NCBI RefSeq assembly: GCF_011927635.1
Contig: NZ_JAATJB010000024.1
Location: forward strand, 1-40,055
Reading direction: 5' to 3'
Origin: Sphingomonas trueperi
Lineage (GTDB): Bacteria; Pseudomonadota; Alphaproteobacteria; Sphingomonadales; Sphingomonadaceae
DNA: 40,055 bases
Shown here: piece after piece, positions 7,623 through 16,103 of the stretch
How positions within the stretch are numbered: the stretch's first letter is position 1
Layout of the letters: every line of letters begins with the position of its first letter
Translations under genes and position numbers: made by a program
The notes under the pieces: model-generated
Told to the model about the DNA's origin: nothing
Database searches by the model: none
What the model saw: the letters and a program-made list of their open reading frames with translations, nothing else

Positions 7623-8650
7623 GGTGCGTTCTCCGAGTGGCCGGGGGCGAGGTGGAGTCCTTCGGCCCCTACCTGCAGCGTGCCGGTCGAGAGGCGGCGG
7701 ACGAGGTGTGCACCGTCGCGGAGCCCGCTTTCCCAGCGCTGCCGCACGGAGGCAGGCGAGAAATCCATCGCCTTGCCCGCCACCTCGCGCCCCTGATCGG
7801 CATAGAGCAGCTGCGCCAGCGTGACCGAGCAGCCGCGAAAGGCAGGGTCAGTGGCATATTGCACCTGCCAGCGCCCGATCGTGCGCCGCGACTGGCTGGC
7901 GAAGGTCAGATCCTGCGCGCGCGCCGCCATGGCGCCCAGCGTATCGGGCCGGCCGCTGCGCATCGGCAACAGGTCGACGGCGATGCACAGCATGGGGCGT
8001 TCCGAAGGCGTCGACAGCGCCGGATCGAGCGGCAGGTTGCTCGCGAGGCCGCCATCGACATAGAGTCGCCCGTCCACCTCCACGGCGGGAAAGGCTGGTG
8101 GCAGGGCGGCACTCGCGCGGATATGCTCGGCGCCGATCCTGCGATCGCCGGTGTCGAACGCGACCTCCGCTCCGGTTTCGAGATCGACCGAGACGGCGGT
8201 GAATCGCGGCGTGCCGTCGTTCAATCGCGCGAAATCGACGCTGGACTCCAGCGTCGCCGCGAGAGGACTTGAATCGTACAGCGCGGGCGTAGGGGCGGCA
8301 AACATCGCCGTGCCCAAGGGCCCGAACATCCCGGGCCGTCCGCCGAGCAGCGTGGCGCTGGTCTCGATCGTCCTCCGCCAGCTCTCAGGCCAGGCTTGCC
8401 ACCAGTCGAAGCCGTCCGATCGCCAGAAGGCGGCGAGCTTCGCCACTGCGACATCCGGTGCGTTGCCGGCGAAGATCGCGCCGTTGATCGCCCCGGCCGA
8501 GGTGCCGATGATCCACTCCGGTGCGATCCCGCCCTCGTGCAGCGCCTGAATGACTCCCGCCTGATAGGCGCCCAGCGCGTTGCCGCCGGCCAGCACCAGC
8601 ACGATGCGGAGATCGTCCCTCGCCGTCAAAGCGGCTGCCCCGCCTGGCAT
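7619..8650 (-). CDS. Patatin-like phospholipase
   Basis: Serine acyl hydrolase of 343 residues with the patatin signature: oxyanion loop GGNALGAYQAG (about residues 22-32), nucleophile elbow GTSAG (about 49-53) and the catalytic aspartate in DGG (YVDGGLASN). Members split acyl chains from phospholipids or other lipid esters with a Ser-Asp dyad. There is no signal peptide, so it should act in the cytoplasm or at the inner membrane face. The N-terminus overlaps the end of the preceding hydrolase gene by 25 bases, with a GGAGC ribosome site inside that gene, and the stop overlaps the dehydrogenase start (ATGA). It thus sits in the middle of a three-gene unit. Confidence 0.87.
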   Translation of the reverse strand: MPGGAAALTARDDLRIVLVLAGGNALGAYQAGVIQALHEGGIAPEWIIGTSAGAINGAIFAGNAPDVAVAKLAAFWRSDGFDWWQAWPESWRRTIETSATLLGGRPGMFGPLGTAMFAAPTPALYDSSPLAATLESSVDFARLNDGTPRFTAVSVDLETGAEVAFDTGDRRIGAEHIRASAALPPAFPAVEVDGRLYVDGGLASNLPLDPALSTPSERPMLCIAVDLLPMRSGRPDTLGAMAARAQDLTFASQSRRTIGRWQVQYATDPAFRGCSVTLAQLLYADQGREVAGKAMDFSPASVRQRWESGLRDGAHLVRRLSTGTLQVGAEGLHLAPGHSENAP

Positions 8651-9480
8651 TGCTCCAGCTCGACCGCGTCGTGCGCGCAGGCGATCGAAACATCCTCCCG
8701 GCCTTCGATCGAGAGGCGCCGCAGCCGCGCCTGGTTGTCCATCCGGCTGTCGGCATCGACTTCCATCAGCCGCTGATAGGCGCGCAATCCGGGCGTGCAG
8801 CGCCGCCGCGCCTGGCGCATCTCGCCGCGATAGAAATAGGCGTCGCCCGCATGGAGCAGCCAGCGGCCATCGTCGCGGCGGATCGCCACGCCGGCATGGC
8901 CCCAGGTGTGGCCGGGCAACGGCACGAGCAGGATCTCGGGCGCCAGCCCCTCCAGGTCACGGACCGCATCGAAGCCGAACCAGCGCTCGCCGCGCGCGCC
9001 ATAGCCGCGCCATTGCTGGACGCCGTCCAGTTGCGGCAGCCGCCAGCGATTACGCGCAACCATTCCCGCATGCGGTCCGGTGGCGTCGTCATATTCGCGC
9101 TGCATCACATGGACGATCGCGTTGGGGAAATCCTCCAGCCCCCCGGCATGGTCGAAATCGAGATGGGTGACGACGATGTGGCGCACGTCGTCCGCACGGA
9201 AGCCGAGCGCCTCGATCTGGCGGATCGCGGTCTCCGCCTCGTGCAGGCGGATGTTGAGCATGGCGCGCCAGGCGCGGGTAATCCGCGGTACGCCGGGCCC
9301 ATGCGGATGGGCGACGTCGCGCAGGCCGTAGCCGGTGTCGACCAGGACCAGGCCGTGCGCGTCCGTCTCGATCAGCAGGCAGTGGCAAACCAGCCGGCCG
9401 AGCGGCGCGATTGAGCGACCGTCGAACAGCGCACCGCCCAGCGGGCAATCGGTGCCGCAGTTGAGATGGTGGATGCGCAT
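8626..9480 (-). CDS. Metallo-beta-lactamase-fold hydrolase, AHL-lactonase-like
   Basis: 284 residues from the ATG at 9480 (a second ATG at 9483 lies only one base from the GGAGC site). The metal motif HxDxDH is present as THLDFDHAGG, followed by QREYDDA, GHTWGH and HAGDAYF, which supply the remaining zinc ligands. The pattern and length resemble N-acyl-homoserine lactonases of the AiiA/AttM type, which open the lactone ring of quorum signals, but other lactone or ester substrates are equally possible. It heads the leftward unit with the patatin and zinc dehydrogenase; a lactonase, a lipase and an alcohol dehydrogenase together suggest breakdown of a lactone or ester compound. It is divergent from the MFS gene. 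Confidence 0.8.
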   Translation of the reverse strand: MRIHHLNCGTDCPLGGALFDGRSIAPLGRLVCHCLLIETDAHGLVLVDTGYGLRDVAHPHGPGVPRITRAWRAMLNIRLHEAETAIRQIEALGFRADDVRHIVVTHLDFDHAGGLEDFPNAIVHVMQREYDDATGPHAGMVARNRWRLPQLDGVQQWRGYGARGERWFGFDAVRDLEGLAPEILLVPLPGHTWGHAGVAIRRDDGRWLLHAGDAYFYRGEMRQARRRCTPGLRAYQRLMEVDADSRMDNQARLRRLSIEGREDVSIACAHDAVELEQCQAGQPL

Positions 9481-9638
9481 CATGCTCCTCGAAAGCACCG
9501 GGCTGTATGGCCTTCCCAACCGACGAGCGCCGACATCGTCCCGCGGCATCCAGGCTTTAATCCATATTTCTCGGTAACTTATGTTGGCGGACGGGTGCGG
9601 TTTGGGGCACCCGGGCGGCTGCCGCACGTTGCCGCGCG

Positions 9639-11132
9639 ATGATCAGCCTGCAGCCGCAACCGGAAGTGTCGTCGGAGGACCGCGAGCGCGGGCTGCGGCT
9701 GCTCGTCACCGAGGCGATCTTCTCGGGCGGCACCGCAGCGCTGACTACGGGGGTGATCCTCACTGCCTTTGCGCTGCATCTCGGCGCGTCGAACGCGATG
9801 GTCGGTATCCTGGCCAGCGCGCCGTTTCTCGCGCAGCTGCTCCAGCTGCCGGCGATCGGGCTGGTCGAGCGGATGCGGGCGCGCAAGCGGATCGCGGTGT
9901 TCACCAGCCTGCTCGGCCGCCTGATGCTGGCGATCATGGCGCTGCTCGCCTTCTTCAGCGGGACCTTGCCGCTGCTCGCCTTTCTCGCGGCGCAGCTGGT
10001 GCTGTGCGGGCTGGGCGCAATCGGATCCTGCGCCTGGAACGCCTGGATGCGCGATCTCGCACCCGAGGACCGGCTCGGCACCGTCTTCGCCAAGCGGACG
10101 GTGTGGCTGACCGCGATCAGCCTGTTGCTGGGCCTCGCCGCCGCGCTCGCGCTGGACTGGACGGCGCCAGGATCGTTCGACCGCGACCTGGTCTTCGCCG
10201 GCATGTTCGCAGCAGGGTGCGTCACCGGCCTGATCAGCGCGCGGGTCGTCGCCGGCATGCCCGAGCCGCTGATGCCGCCCGCGCCGGGGCCGGTCGACCT
10301 TGTCGAGCTGCTCCGCCGTCCTTTACGCGACGGCAATTTCCGGCGGCTGCTGGTGTTCGTCGCCAGCTGGCAGTTCGCGATCAACTTCGCGACGCCCTTC
10401 TTCACCGTGTTCATCGTCCGCCAGCTCCACTTCAACATCAGCTTCGTGATGGTGCTGAGCGTCGCCAGCCAGATCGCCAACATCCTAGCGCTCCGCCTCT
10501 GGGGCACGCTGAGCGACCGCTTCGCCAACAAGTCGGTGCTGGCGGTGTGCGCACCCGCCTATATCCTGGCGATCGTGGCGATGGCGGGCGCCTCGCAATT
10601 CGCGGACCGTGACCTGGTCAAGTTGTGGCTGGTCGGCCTGCACCTGCTGATGGGTGCGACGATCGCCGGGGTGACGCTGGCCAACACCAATATCGCGCTC
10701 AAGCTCTCGCCTAAGGGCGCCGCCACCGCCTATGTGGCGACCAACGCAATCGTGACCGCCGCTGCGGCGGGTCTGGCGCCGATCCTGGGCGGGCTGCTCG
10801 CCGACTTCTTCGCCGCGCGCCAGTTCGAGCTGCTGGTGCGCTGGAGCAGCCCCAACGGCGTGTTCGCGCTGCCCTTCGTGCTGACGCGCTGGGACTTCTA
10901 CTTCCTGATCGCGGGGGTGATCGGCCTCTATGCGATCCACCGCCTGTCGCTGGTGGAGGAGCATGGCGAGATCGAGCGGCGCGAGATGGTGGGGCAGCTG
11001 CTCAACGAGACCCGCCGCACGATCCGCAACATCTCGAGCGTCGCAGGCCTGCGCTCGACCACCGATCTGCCCGCCGCGCTGCTTCGCGATGCCCGCGCGC
11101 GGATGCGGCAGCGGCGCACGGAACGATCGTAG
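9639..11132 (+). CDS. MFS transporter
   Basis: 497 residues with about 12 hydrophobic helices in two halves separated by a charged loop (around 215-245: EPLMPPAPGPVDLVELLRRPLRDGN). The N-terminal loop 2-3 has an MFS-like basic stretch (ERMRARKRIAVF), and helix 8-9 has LWGTLSDRFANKSVL, the repeat of the signature. This is an inner-membrane secondary transporter; whether it imports or exports cannot be said. The C-terminal 70 residues are a long charged cytoplasmic tail (EEHGEIERREMVGQLLNETRR). It is divergent from the lactonase-like gene (158-base gap) and ends 3 bases from the stop of the convergent SDR gene, with no visible terminator between. Confidence 0.85.
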   Translation: MISLQPQPEVSSEDRERGLRLLVTEAIFSGGTAALTTGVILTAFALHLGASNAMVGILASAPFLAQLLQLPAIGLVERMRARKRIAVFTSLLGRLMLAIMALLAFFSGTLPLLAFLAAQLVLCGLGAIGSCAWNAWMRDLAPEDRLGTVFAKRTVWLTAISLLLGLAAALALDWTAPGSFDRDLVFAGMFAAGCVTGLISARVVAGMPEPLMPPAPGPVDLVELLRRPLRDGNFRRLLVFVASWQFAINFATPFFTVFIVRQLHFNISFVMVLSVASQIANILALRLWGTLSDRFANKSVLAVCAPAYILAIVAMAGASQFADRDLVKLWLVGLHLLMGATIAGVTLANTNIALKLSPKGAATAYVATNAIVTAAAAGLAPILGGLLADFFAARQFELLVRWSSPNGVFALPFVLTRWDFYFLIAGVIGLYAIHRLSLVEEHGEIERREMVGQLLNETRRTIRNISSVAGLRSTTDLPAALLRDARARMRQRRTERS

Positions 11133-11135
11133 CGC

Positions 11136-11882
11136 TCAGCTGGTCTTCTGGACCAGCGGCTCGATCCGCAGGTTGACCACGTCGCTCGCAGCACTGCGGG
11201 TGAGCACGAAGCGGATCGCCTCGGCGATTTCCTCGGCGTGCAGCATCTCGGCCCTTGCGACGGCCTCGGCCTTCTCCTCGTCGCTGCATTCCTGCATGTC
11301 GGTATCGACCGATCCCGGCTGGATCACGCTGACCTTGATGTTCTTGCTCGCCACTTCCTTGCGCAGCGTCTCGGCGAAGGCCTGGATGCCGGCCTTGGTC
11401 GCCGCATAGACGCTCTCGCCCTTGGCCTTGATCTCGGTGCTAATCGACCCGACGAACAACAGGTGCCCGCCGCCCTGCCGCTCCATGCGCGCGATCGCCG
11501 CCTTGGCGCAGGCGAGCGTGCCGACGAGGTTGGTGTCGATCACATAGCGCCAGTCCGCATCGGCCATTTCGTGGATCGGCTGCGCGCCCAGCGCCGCACA
11601 GGTCACCAGCATGTCGACGCCGCCCAGTTCCGCATCGGCGGCAGTGAAGACGCTGTCGATACCCTCCGGGGTCGCGGCGTCGGCGACGACGCCGGTCGCC
11701 CTCGTGTGCGCCTCCGTCAGCGCAATTGCCTCGTCGAGCGGCTCGCGATGCCGACCAAAGGTGAGAATGCGCGCGCCCTCCGACGCCAGCAGGGCGAGGG
11801 TCGCGCGGCCCATGCCCGTGGTCCCGCCGGTGAGGACGATGCGTTTGCCGGTGAGTGCGGTGGTTTCAACTGCCATGATCAT
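11136..11882 (-). CDS. SDR family oxidoreductase
   Basis: Classical SDR of 248 residues: TGGTTGMG cofactor loop near residues 18-25, CAALG at the NNAG position, catalytic Ser in FVGSIST, and YAATK. No membrane segment; cytoplasmic NAD(P)-dependent oxidoreductase. The ATG at 11882 overlaps the stop of the upstream 738-residue gene (ATGA), so the two are made together; a second ATG two codons later (11876) is also usable. The coupling suggests that it acts on the product or substrate of its neighbour. Distinct from the two SDRs at 4.2-6.3 kb, with no membrane anchor. Confidence 0.85.
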   Translation of the reverse strand: MIMAVETTALTGKRIVLTGGTTGMGRATLALLASEGARILTFGRHREPLDEAIALTEAHTRATGVVADAATPEGIDSVFTAADAELGGVDMLVTCAALGAQPIHEMADADWRYVIDTNLVGTLACAKAAIARMERQGGGHLLFVGSISTEIKAKGESVYAATKAGIQAFAETLRKEVASKNIKVSVIQPGSVDTDMQECSDEEKAEAVARAEMLHAEEIAEAIRFVLTRSAASDVVNLRIEPLVQKTS

Positions 11883-14095
11883 TCCCAGGTCAGGATCAGC
11901 CGGCCGTTCGCCGGCACGACATAGTCGATGCGATCGTCGGACGTGCCGCTCGGGCGGATCGCGTCGCCCCCGGCGGTGGTGAGGTTGGCCTTGGTCAGCT
12001 TGCGACGCTTCAGCCGCACCAGCCGAACATTGGCGGTGGCGGTCTCCCCGGCGTCGAGCTGGAGCGTGAGCGCCTTGTCGCCGGTCCGCTCCACCGCGCG
12101 AACCAGGGAGTCACAGAACAGTAGGAACGGTGCCCCGTCGATCCGGTGGAAGGCGCGCGAGGCGAAGATGAAGGCGGCCCCGGCGCCGTACACCTCCTGC
12201 CCCACCTGCCCGGCCTGCTGGCCGTCCGGGTACAGATCCTCCAGCGGGAAGGAGAGCGTGCGATCGATATGGCCGTTCGCCTCGCGCTGTTTCTCGGCGA
12301 TGGCGTCGTCGGGCAGCGCGTCGGGATAATAATACCAGGCGCGCGAGAGCACGTATTTGCAATATTCGCCGATCAGCATTCGTGCTTCGGGTTCGAGCTC
12401 GGGCCCGCCATCGTCGAGATAATGGGCGAACGCCACGAAGCTGTCGAAGCACTCGTACATCGCCATGTAGGGCGCGTCCTGCAGGCATGTGACGGCCAGA
12501 AAGGTCTCGTACGATGCCGCATGGCCGATCTGGCTGTCCCAGATCACCGCATTGTGCAGGAAGCTGGCGAGATAGACATAGCTCTGCTGCAGATAGACGT
12601 CGCGATTGGTGATGCGCCACAGTCGCATGCACGCCGCCGCCCCCCAGGCGGTGAGGTTGGCCTGATAGTTGATGTCGAACCGCAGCCCCATCGCCGCGTC
12701 GATCGCCGCGCGCGCCTCGTCCAGATACTGCGTCTCGTCGGTCAGTTCATACGCCTGCAGCATCACCCAGGCATAGATGCCGCCGACGTCGGTCTGGCCG
12801 CGACCATCGGCCGGAGCTTCGGCGGTGATCACGCTGAAATCGGTGACATCGTACTGGATCGGCCAGCGATAGTCGAAATGCCGGGCGGCGCGGATGCCAT
12901 AGTCGAGCGATGCGACGAACAGCTCGCGCGCCTCCGCATCGCCATCGAGGGCAAGGAACCCGAGGTTCACCAGCGGGTGGTAGAGATACCAGCTGTCGAC
13001 GGCGTCGGCGTCCTTGTCCTTGCCGACATTGGGCAGATAGCGCCGCAGGGTCTTGAGCTCGGGATCATAGAATTTCCGCACCCCCGCCTTGAGCTCCGCC
13101 TCCAGCGGATGCGGCTCGCCGCGCCAATTGCCCCAGTCGTGCAGGGCGGCAATCACCGACATCTGCACCATGATGTCCGGATATTCGGCGGCGGTGTACG
13201 GGTGGACGTAGCGATGACCATAATGGCGGACGGTCGCTTCGGGCGCCTCTTCCAGGTCACGCAGCGACCGTTCGGCGCGCGCCACCCAATCGCGATATGC
13301 GACTGGCGGGGGCTCGAGCATCCTGTAGGCCGTGCCCAGCATCTGGAGGAACTGCCTCGCCGATTCCCGCTCGTGCGGCGGCGCTTCGTGGCGGAGCACC
13401 AGGATCATGTCCGACAGCCTGACCGTCTCGCCGGCGGCCAGCGCCACCTCGGCCGGGTCTGCGTCCTCGGACGGGACCGGCAGCTTGTAGCCGAGTTCGG
13501 GCCAGGCACCGCCCACCACCTCGCGTGGCTTGGTGCCGGTCGTACGGAAATAGTCGTTGGAGGCGGTCAGGTTCTGGACGTAGAGGACGTTGCCGAAGGC
13601 CGGTTCGTCGATGCGGAAATAGAGCAGCCCGGTGTTGATCCCCCGCTGCGACGCCTCCACGGTGCCTTCCGCGCGCAGGGGATCGTCGCGGCCACCCAGC
13701 GGATAGAGATCGCGGGGCACGAACGGCAGCACCGTCGCCACGGCCGGGGTAAAGCGGGTGATGATCCGGATCTGCTCCAGCGCGTCCTGCGCGGCGACGA
13801 ACGCAATGACATGTTCGCCCAGCCGGCTCGTCACGCGCAGCCGCGCCGCCTCTTCCGGCGCCTTGCGGGCGGCAACGCAGTCGAAGGGGGCGGGGATGAA
13901 TGCTGCACGGACGGCAAGGCCGCCCGCGCCCTCGCGACGGATAATGGCGAAGACGGAATCGCTGGTAGCCAGAATCTCCACCTGCAGCCCGCCGATCTCG
14001 AACGCTGCGATGCACGCTTCTGTCGCGCGCAGGGCGTCCCGCAGCGTGAGCAGATAGGGACTGCCGGGGGTATGGAGGATCGCCGCATCCGGCAT
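11879..14095 (-). CDS. Large protein of unknown function, probable alpha/alpha-toroid fold
   Basis: 738 residues, no signal peptide. I do not recognise a named family. Residues 1-240 are beta-rich (many short strands, DLYPLGGRDDPL, GLLYFRIDEPAFG). Residues 250-640 form a series of paired helices with conserved aromatic turns (YGHRYVHPYTAAEYPD, SWYLYHPLVNLGFLALDGD, DVGGIYAWVMLQAYELT, AWGAAACMRLWRIT). The last 70 are a beta domain ending in a hydrophobic strand. A beta-domain followed by an (alpha/alpha)6 barrel is the layout of many glycoside hydrolases and lyases, so a carbohydrate-active role is a reasonable guess, no more. Start: AGGAGAG lies 6 bases before the ATG at 14095. Coupled to the SDR by ATGA. 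The 163 bases upstream hold no gene. Confidence 0.65.
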   Translation of the reverse strand: MPDAAILHTPGSPYLLTLRDALRATEACIAAFEIGGLQVEILATSDSVFAIIRREGAGGLAVRAAFIPAPFDCVAARKAPEEAARLRVTSRLGEHVIAFVAAQDALEQIRIITRFTPAVATVLPFVPRDLYPLGGRDDPLRAEGTVEASQRGINTGLLYFRIDEPAFGNVLYVQNLTASNDYFRTTGTKPREVVGGAWPELGYKLPVPSEDADPAEVALAAGETVRLSDMILVLRHEAPPHERESARQFLQMLGTAYRMLEPPPVAYRDWVARAERSLRDLEEAPEATVRHYGHRYVHPYTAAEYPDIMVQMSVIAALHDWGNWRGEPHPLEAELKAGVRKFYDPELKTLRRYLPNVGKDKDADAVDSWYLYHPLVNLGFLALDGDAEARELFVASLDYGIRAARHFDYRWPIQYDVTDFSVITAEAPADGRGQTDVGGIYAWVMLQAYELTDETQYLDEARAAIDAAMGLRFDINYQANLTAWGAAACMRLWRITNRDVYLQQSYVYLASFLHNAVIWDSQIGHAASYETFLAVTCLQDAPYMAMYECFDSFVAFAHYLDDGGPELEPEARMLIGEYCKYVLSRAWYYYPDALPDDAIAEKQREANGHIDRTLSFPLEDLYPDGQQAGQVGQEVYGAGAAFIFASRAFHRIDGAPFLLFCDSLVRAVERTGDKALTLQLDAGETATANVRLVRLKRRKLTKANLTTAGGDAIRPSGTSDDRIDYVVPANGRLILTWE

Positions 14096-14258
14096 GTGAC
14101 TCTCCTGTGCAATTGCAGATCAAGGGCAAAGGATCGGGGAGGGCGCGGGTTCCGGGAAACAGGGCATTGCCTGATCCAGGCTAGGCTGTTTTTGCCGGCG
14201 TTGCCTGCGGCGGGGAGGCGGCGGCACGTTCGGCCCCTTTGGGTGTCACGCGAAGTGC

Positions 14259-15473
14259 TTAGCCCGCCGACAGGGCGGGGAGGTTGACGATGTATACCGG
14301 CACCGGGCGCGGCAGGTCGAAGCGCTGCTCGGCGGTGCCGTTTCCGGCGGGCGGGTGGCCGTCGAACAGCCAGTGGGCGAGGCGCTCCGCATCCTCCAGG
14401 CGCACGCAGCCGGAGCTGGCACGGCGGTCCGCATGCGCGAATGCCGCCTTCATCGGCGTGTCGTGCAGATAGATGCCGAGCCGATTAGGCAGCATGAACT
14501 TGATCTGGCCCATCATGTTGTCGGGACCCGGCAACTGGCGCATCCGGATCGTGCGGGCTCCGGCCGCAACCGCCTGCCAGTCGACGGAGGCGGGATCGAT
14601 GGGGCGGGTATCTGCGCCCGCGGCGGAGAGAAGCTCGATCCGCTCGCGGGTGAGCAGGTCGGCATCGCCCGCCACGATCTTGCGGGCGCGTTCGCGAGCG
14701 AGGTCGGGCGGCAGGTTCCAATAGGGGGTGCGCACAGCATAGCGGATCAGCCCCGCCATCGGCGGCGTGGCCATGCCCGGCTTGCCGACGATCACGCGCA
14801 TATGGTCCGCGATCCGGCCGCCGGCATCGAACATCCACAGCTCGGCCGAGGCGATGTTGACGACGATATGCCGGCGGCCGTCGCCGGGAAGCGCCCGCGC
14901 CGCATCCAGGCTCGCGCGGAGTCCGGGCGTCGAGGCGGCACCGGACGCTGCGACTGCCTGGTCGAGCCGGGTGTAGAAGGGGTGTCGGGCCTGCAGCCCT
15001 GCCAGATAGCGTTCCGGCGACGGCGCCTGTCTGGCTGCGTGCAGCACGGCTGCCGGCGAGGTGGGCGGTGCCAGTTCGGCATCGACATAGTAGAGGCGGT
15101 GCCCAGGGCTGGGCTGCGCCGTATCGGCCACGAAGGCGGCCAGCGCTTGCGACAGCGCCACATCGAACAAGCCCGCTTGCGCGGGACTTGCCGCGGCGAG
15201 CGCCTGCAGCCGGGGCAGGTCGTAGTGCGCGGAGTTGGGGATCGCTCGATCGCGCTCCGCCAGCAGGCCGATCAGGGTACGCGACGCGGGGGTCGGCTGG
15301 CCGCCGCTGGTCCAGAGCGGCCGATATCCGGCTTCGGCATAGGCAGGAGCAAGGGCCGGGTGCAGGCGCAGCGCCTCGGCCATGCCCGCCGGGATGCCGG
15401 CATGGGCGGTTGCATGCGGGGCATGGAGCCCGGTGCTCCCCCAAAGCTCCGCGGCAGCAACCGCGCAGAGCAA
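14259..15473 (-). CDS. L,D-transpeptidase, YcbB/YkuD type
   Basis: 404 residues. The YkuD catalytic motif is complete: HDTP, then HADRRASSGCVRLEDAERLA with the nucleophilic cysteine. Ahead of it lies a long N-terminal scaffold, as in YcbB-type enzymes that make 3-3 peptidoglycan cross-links in the periplasm. The N-terminus (LLCAVAAAELWGSTGLHA) is the hydrophobic part of a Sec signal; the marked TTG start at 15473 leaves no positive charges. Upstream in the same frame lie RRRR-L-A-G-S codons but no ATG or GTG. The true start may therefore be a rarer codon further up. The start region is buried in a 14-bp hairpin (15478-15509). Confidence 0.85.
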   Translation of the reverse strand: MLCAVAAAELWGSTGLHAPHATAHAGIPAGMAEALRLHPALAPAYAEAGYRPLWTSGGQPTPASRTLIGLLAERDRAIPNSAHYDLPRLQALAAASPAQAGLFDVALSQALAAFVADTAQPSPGHRLYYVDAELAPPTSPAAVLHAARQAPSPERYLAGLQARHPFYTRLDQAVAASGAASTPGLRASLDAARALPGDGRRHIVVNIASAELWMFDAGGRIADHMRVIVGKPGMATPPMAGLIRYAVRTPYWNLPPDLARERARKIVAGDADLLTRERIELLSAAGADTRPIDPASVDWQAVAAGARTIRMRQLPGPDNMMGQIKFMLPNRLGIYLHDTPMKAAFAHADRRASSGCVRLEDAERLAHWLFDGHPPAGNGTAEQRFDLPRPVPVYIVNLPALSAG

Positions 15474-15477
15474 AAGG

Positions 15478-15509
15478 GATCCGGCCAGGCGGCGTCGCCT
15501 GGCCGGATC
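15478..15509 (-). terminator. Perfect 14-bp hairpin, terminator-like, covering the L,D-transpeptidase start
   Basis: A 32-base element whose two 14-base arms (GATCCGGCCAGGCG and its complement) pair perfectly around a 4-base loop. Reading leftward it is followed by CCTTTTG, so it could end transcription from the glycine-rich gene 56 bases upstream. It also spans the codons just before the TTG start of the next gene and could hide its translation start. Confidence 0.6.
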
Positions 15510-15565
15510 GTCTCCGCTACCGTCCCGGGGGCGAGGGGCGGGGGGAGAAGCGTGGAAGTCTGTCG

Positions 15566-15844
15566 TCAGCCGCGTTCCCCGGCGGCCGCGCCGCCGCCTG
15601 CAGCGCCGCTCGCGCCACTGCCGGTGGTGCCATAGCCGGCCCCGCCGCTGTTGGCGCCGCCGCTGCCGGACGTTCCGCTTCCCGTCGTGCCATAGGCGCC
15701 GCTGCCCGTGCCGCCGGACCCGGTCGCGCCCGTCTGGCTGGTGCTGCCGGAGCTGCCGCCGCTACTCGATCCCGTCTGGGCCACCGCAAGGCCGCCCGCG
15801 GCAAGTGCGGCCACCGCACCTGCTGTTGCAAGTCGTTTCAACAT
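15566..15844 (-). CDS. Small secreted Gly/Ser/Thr-rich low-complexity protein
   Basis: 92 residues from the ATG at 15844, preceded by GGAGAG at 7 bases. Residues 1-25 are a classic Sec signal (MLKRLATAGAVAALAAGGLAVAQ, cleavage near AVAQ). The rest is almost only Gly, Ser, Thr and Ala, with imperfect repeats around GTTGSG and GTGSG. No domain is recognisable; such proteins are exported and may act at the cell surface or in the periplasm. An in-frame ATG at 15874 would add ten residues ahead of the signal and is less likely. A candidate EcfG promoter lies 35 bases upstream of the ATG. Confidence 0.65.
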   Translation of the reverse strand: MLKRLATAGAVAALAAGGLAVAQTGSSSGGSSGSTSQTGATGSGGTGSGAYGTTGSGTSGSGGANSGGAGYGTTGSGASGAAGGGAAAGERG

Positions 15845-15878
15845 ACGCCACTCTCCATCCGTTGATTGGCGCAAATAG

Positions 15879-15904
15879 AACTGAAGTGGAAGCAGCTGTG
15901 TTCC
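15879..15904 (-). promoter_or_regulatory. Candidate EcfG (general stress) promoter for the Gly-rich gene
   Basis: Leftward GGAAC (15904-15900), 18 bases, GTT (15881-15879). Alphaproteobacterial EcfG-type sigma factors use GGAAC and (C)GTT boxes 16-18 bases apart. Transcription would begin near 15870, 25 bases before the start codon. Confidence 0.42.
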
Positions 15905-16051
15905 TGAAATAACTGCCTGAAATATGTCACTAAACTTTGTTGATCGGCAGGTTGAGGCGCCGATTGCGGCAAGCCTGCTGCGCTTGTCGCCAGCTGGCTT
16001 GCCGGCTGAAGTTCGAAGCGCCTTGGTTGATCTAAGTCACTGAAATGGTGA

Positions 16052-16076
16052 GGAACGCCTTTGTGCCGGCCGGGTT
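16052..16076 (+). promoter_or_regulatory. Candidate EcfG (general stress) promoter for the 57-residue gene
   Basis: GGAAC (16052-16056), 17 bases, GTT (16074-16076), placing the transcription start at about 16085 and the ATG at 16104 with AGGAGG in between. It is arranged back to back with the similar site at 15879-15904. 15905-16051 contains no gene. Confidence 0.5.
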
Positions 16077-16103
16077 GAACGTCCATCAGAGGAGGCGTTC
16101 GAC

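Noticed and set aside
12146..14287. Open frame of 713 codons antisense to the 738-residue gene
   Set aside because: GC-driven antisense frame; the opposite strand has the good start, ribosome site and coupled neighbour.
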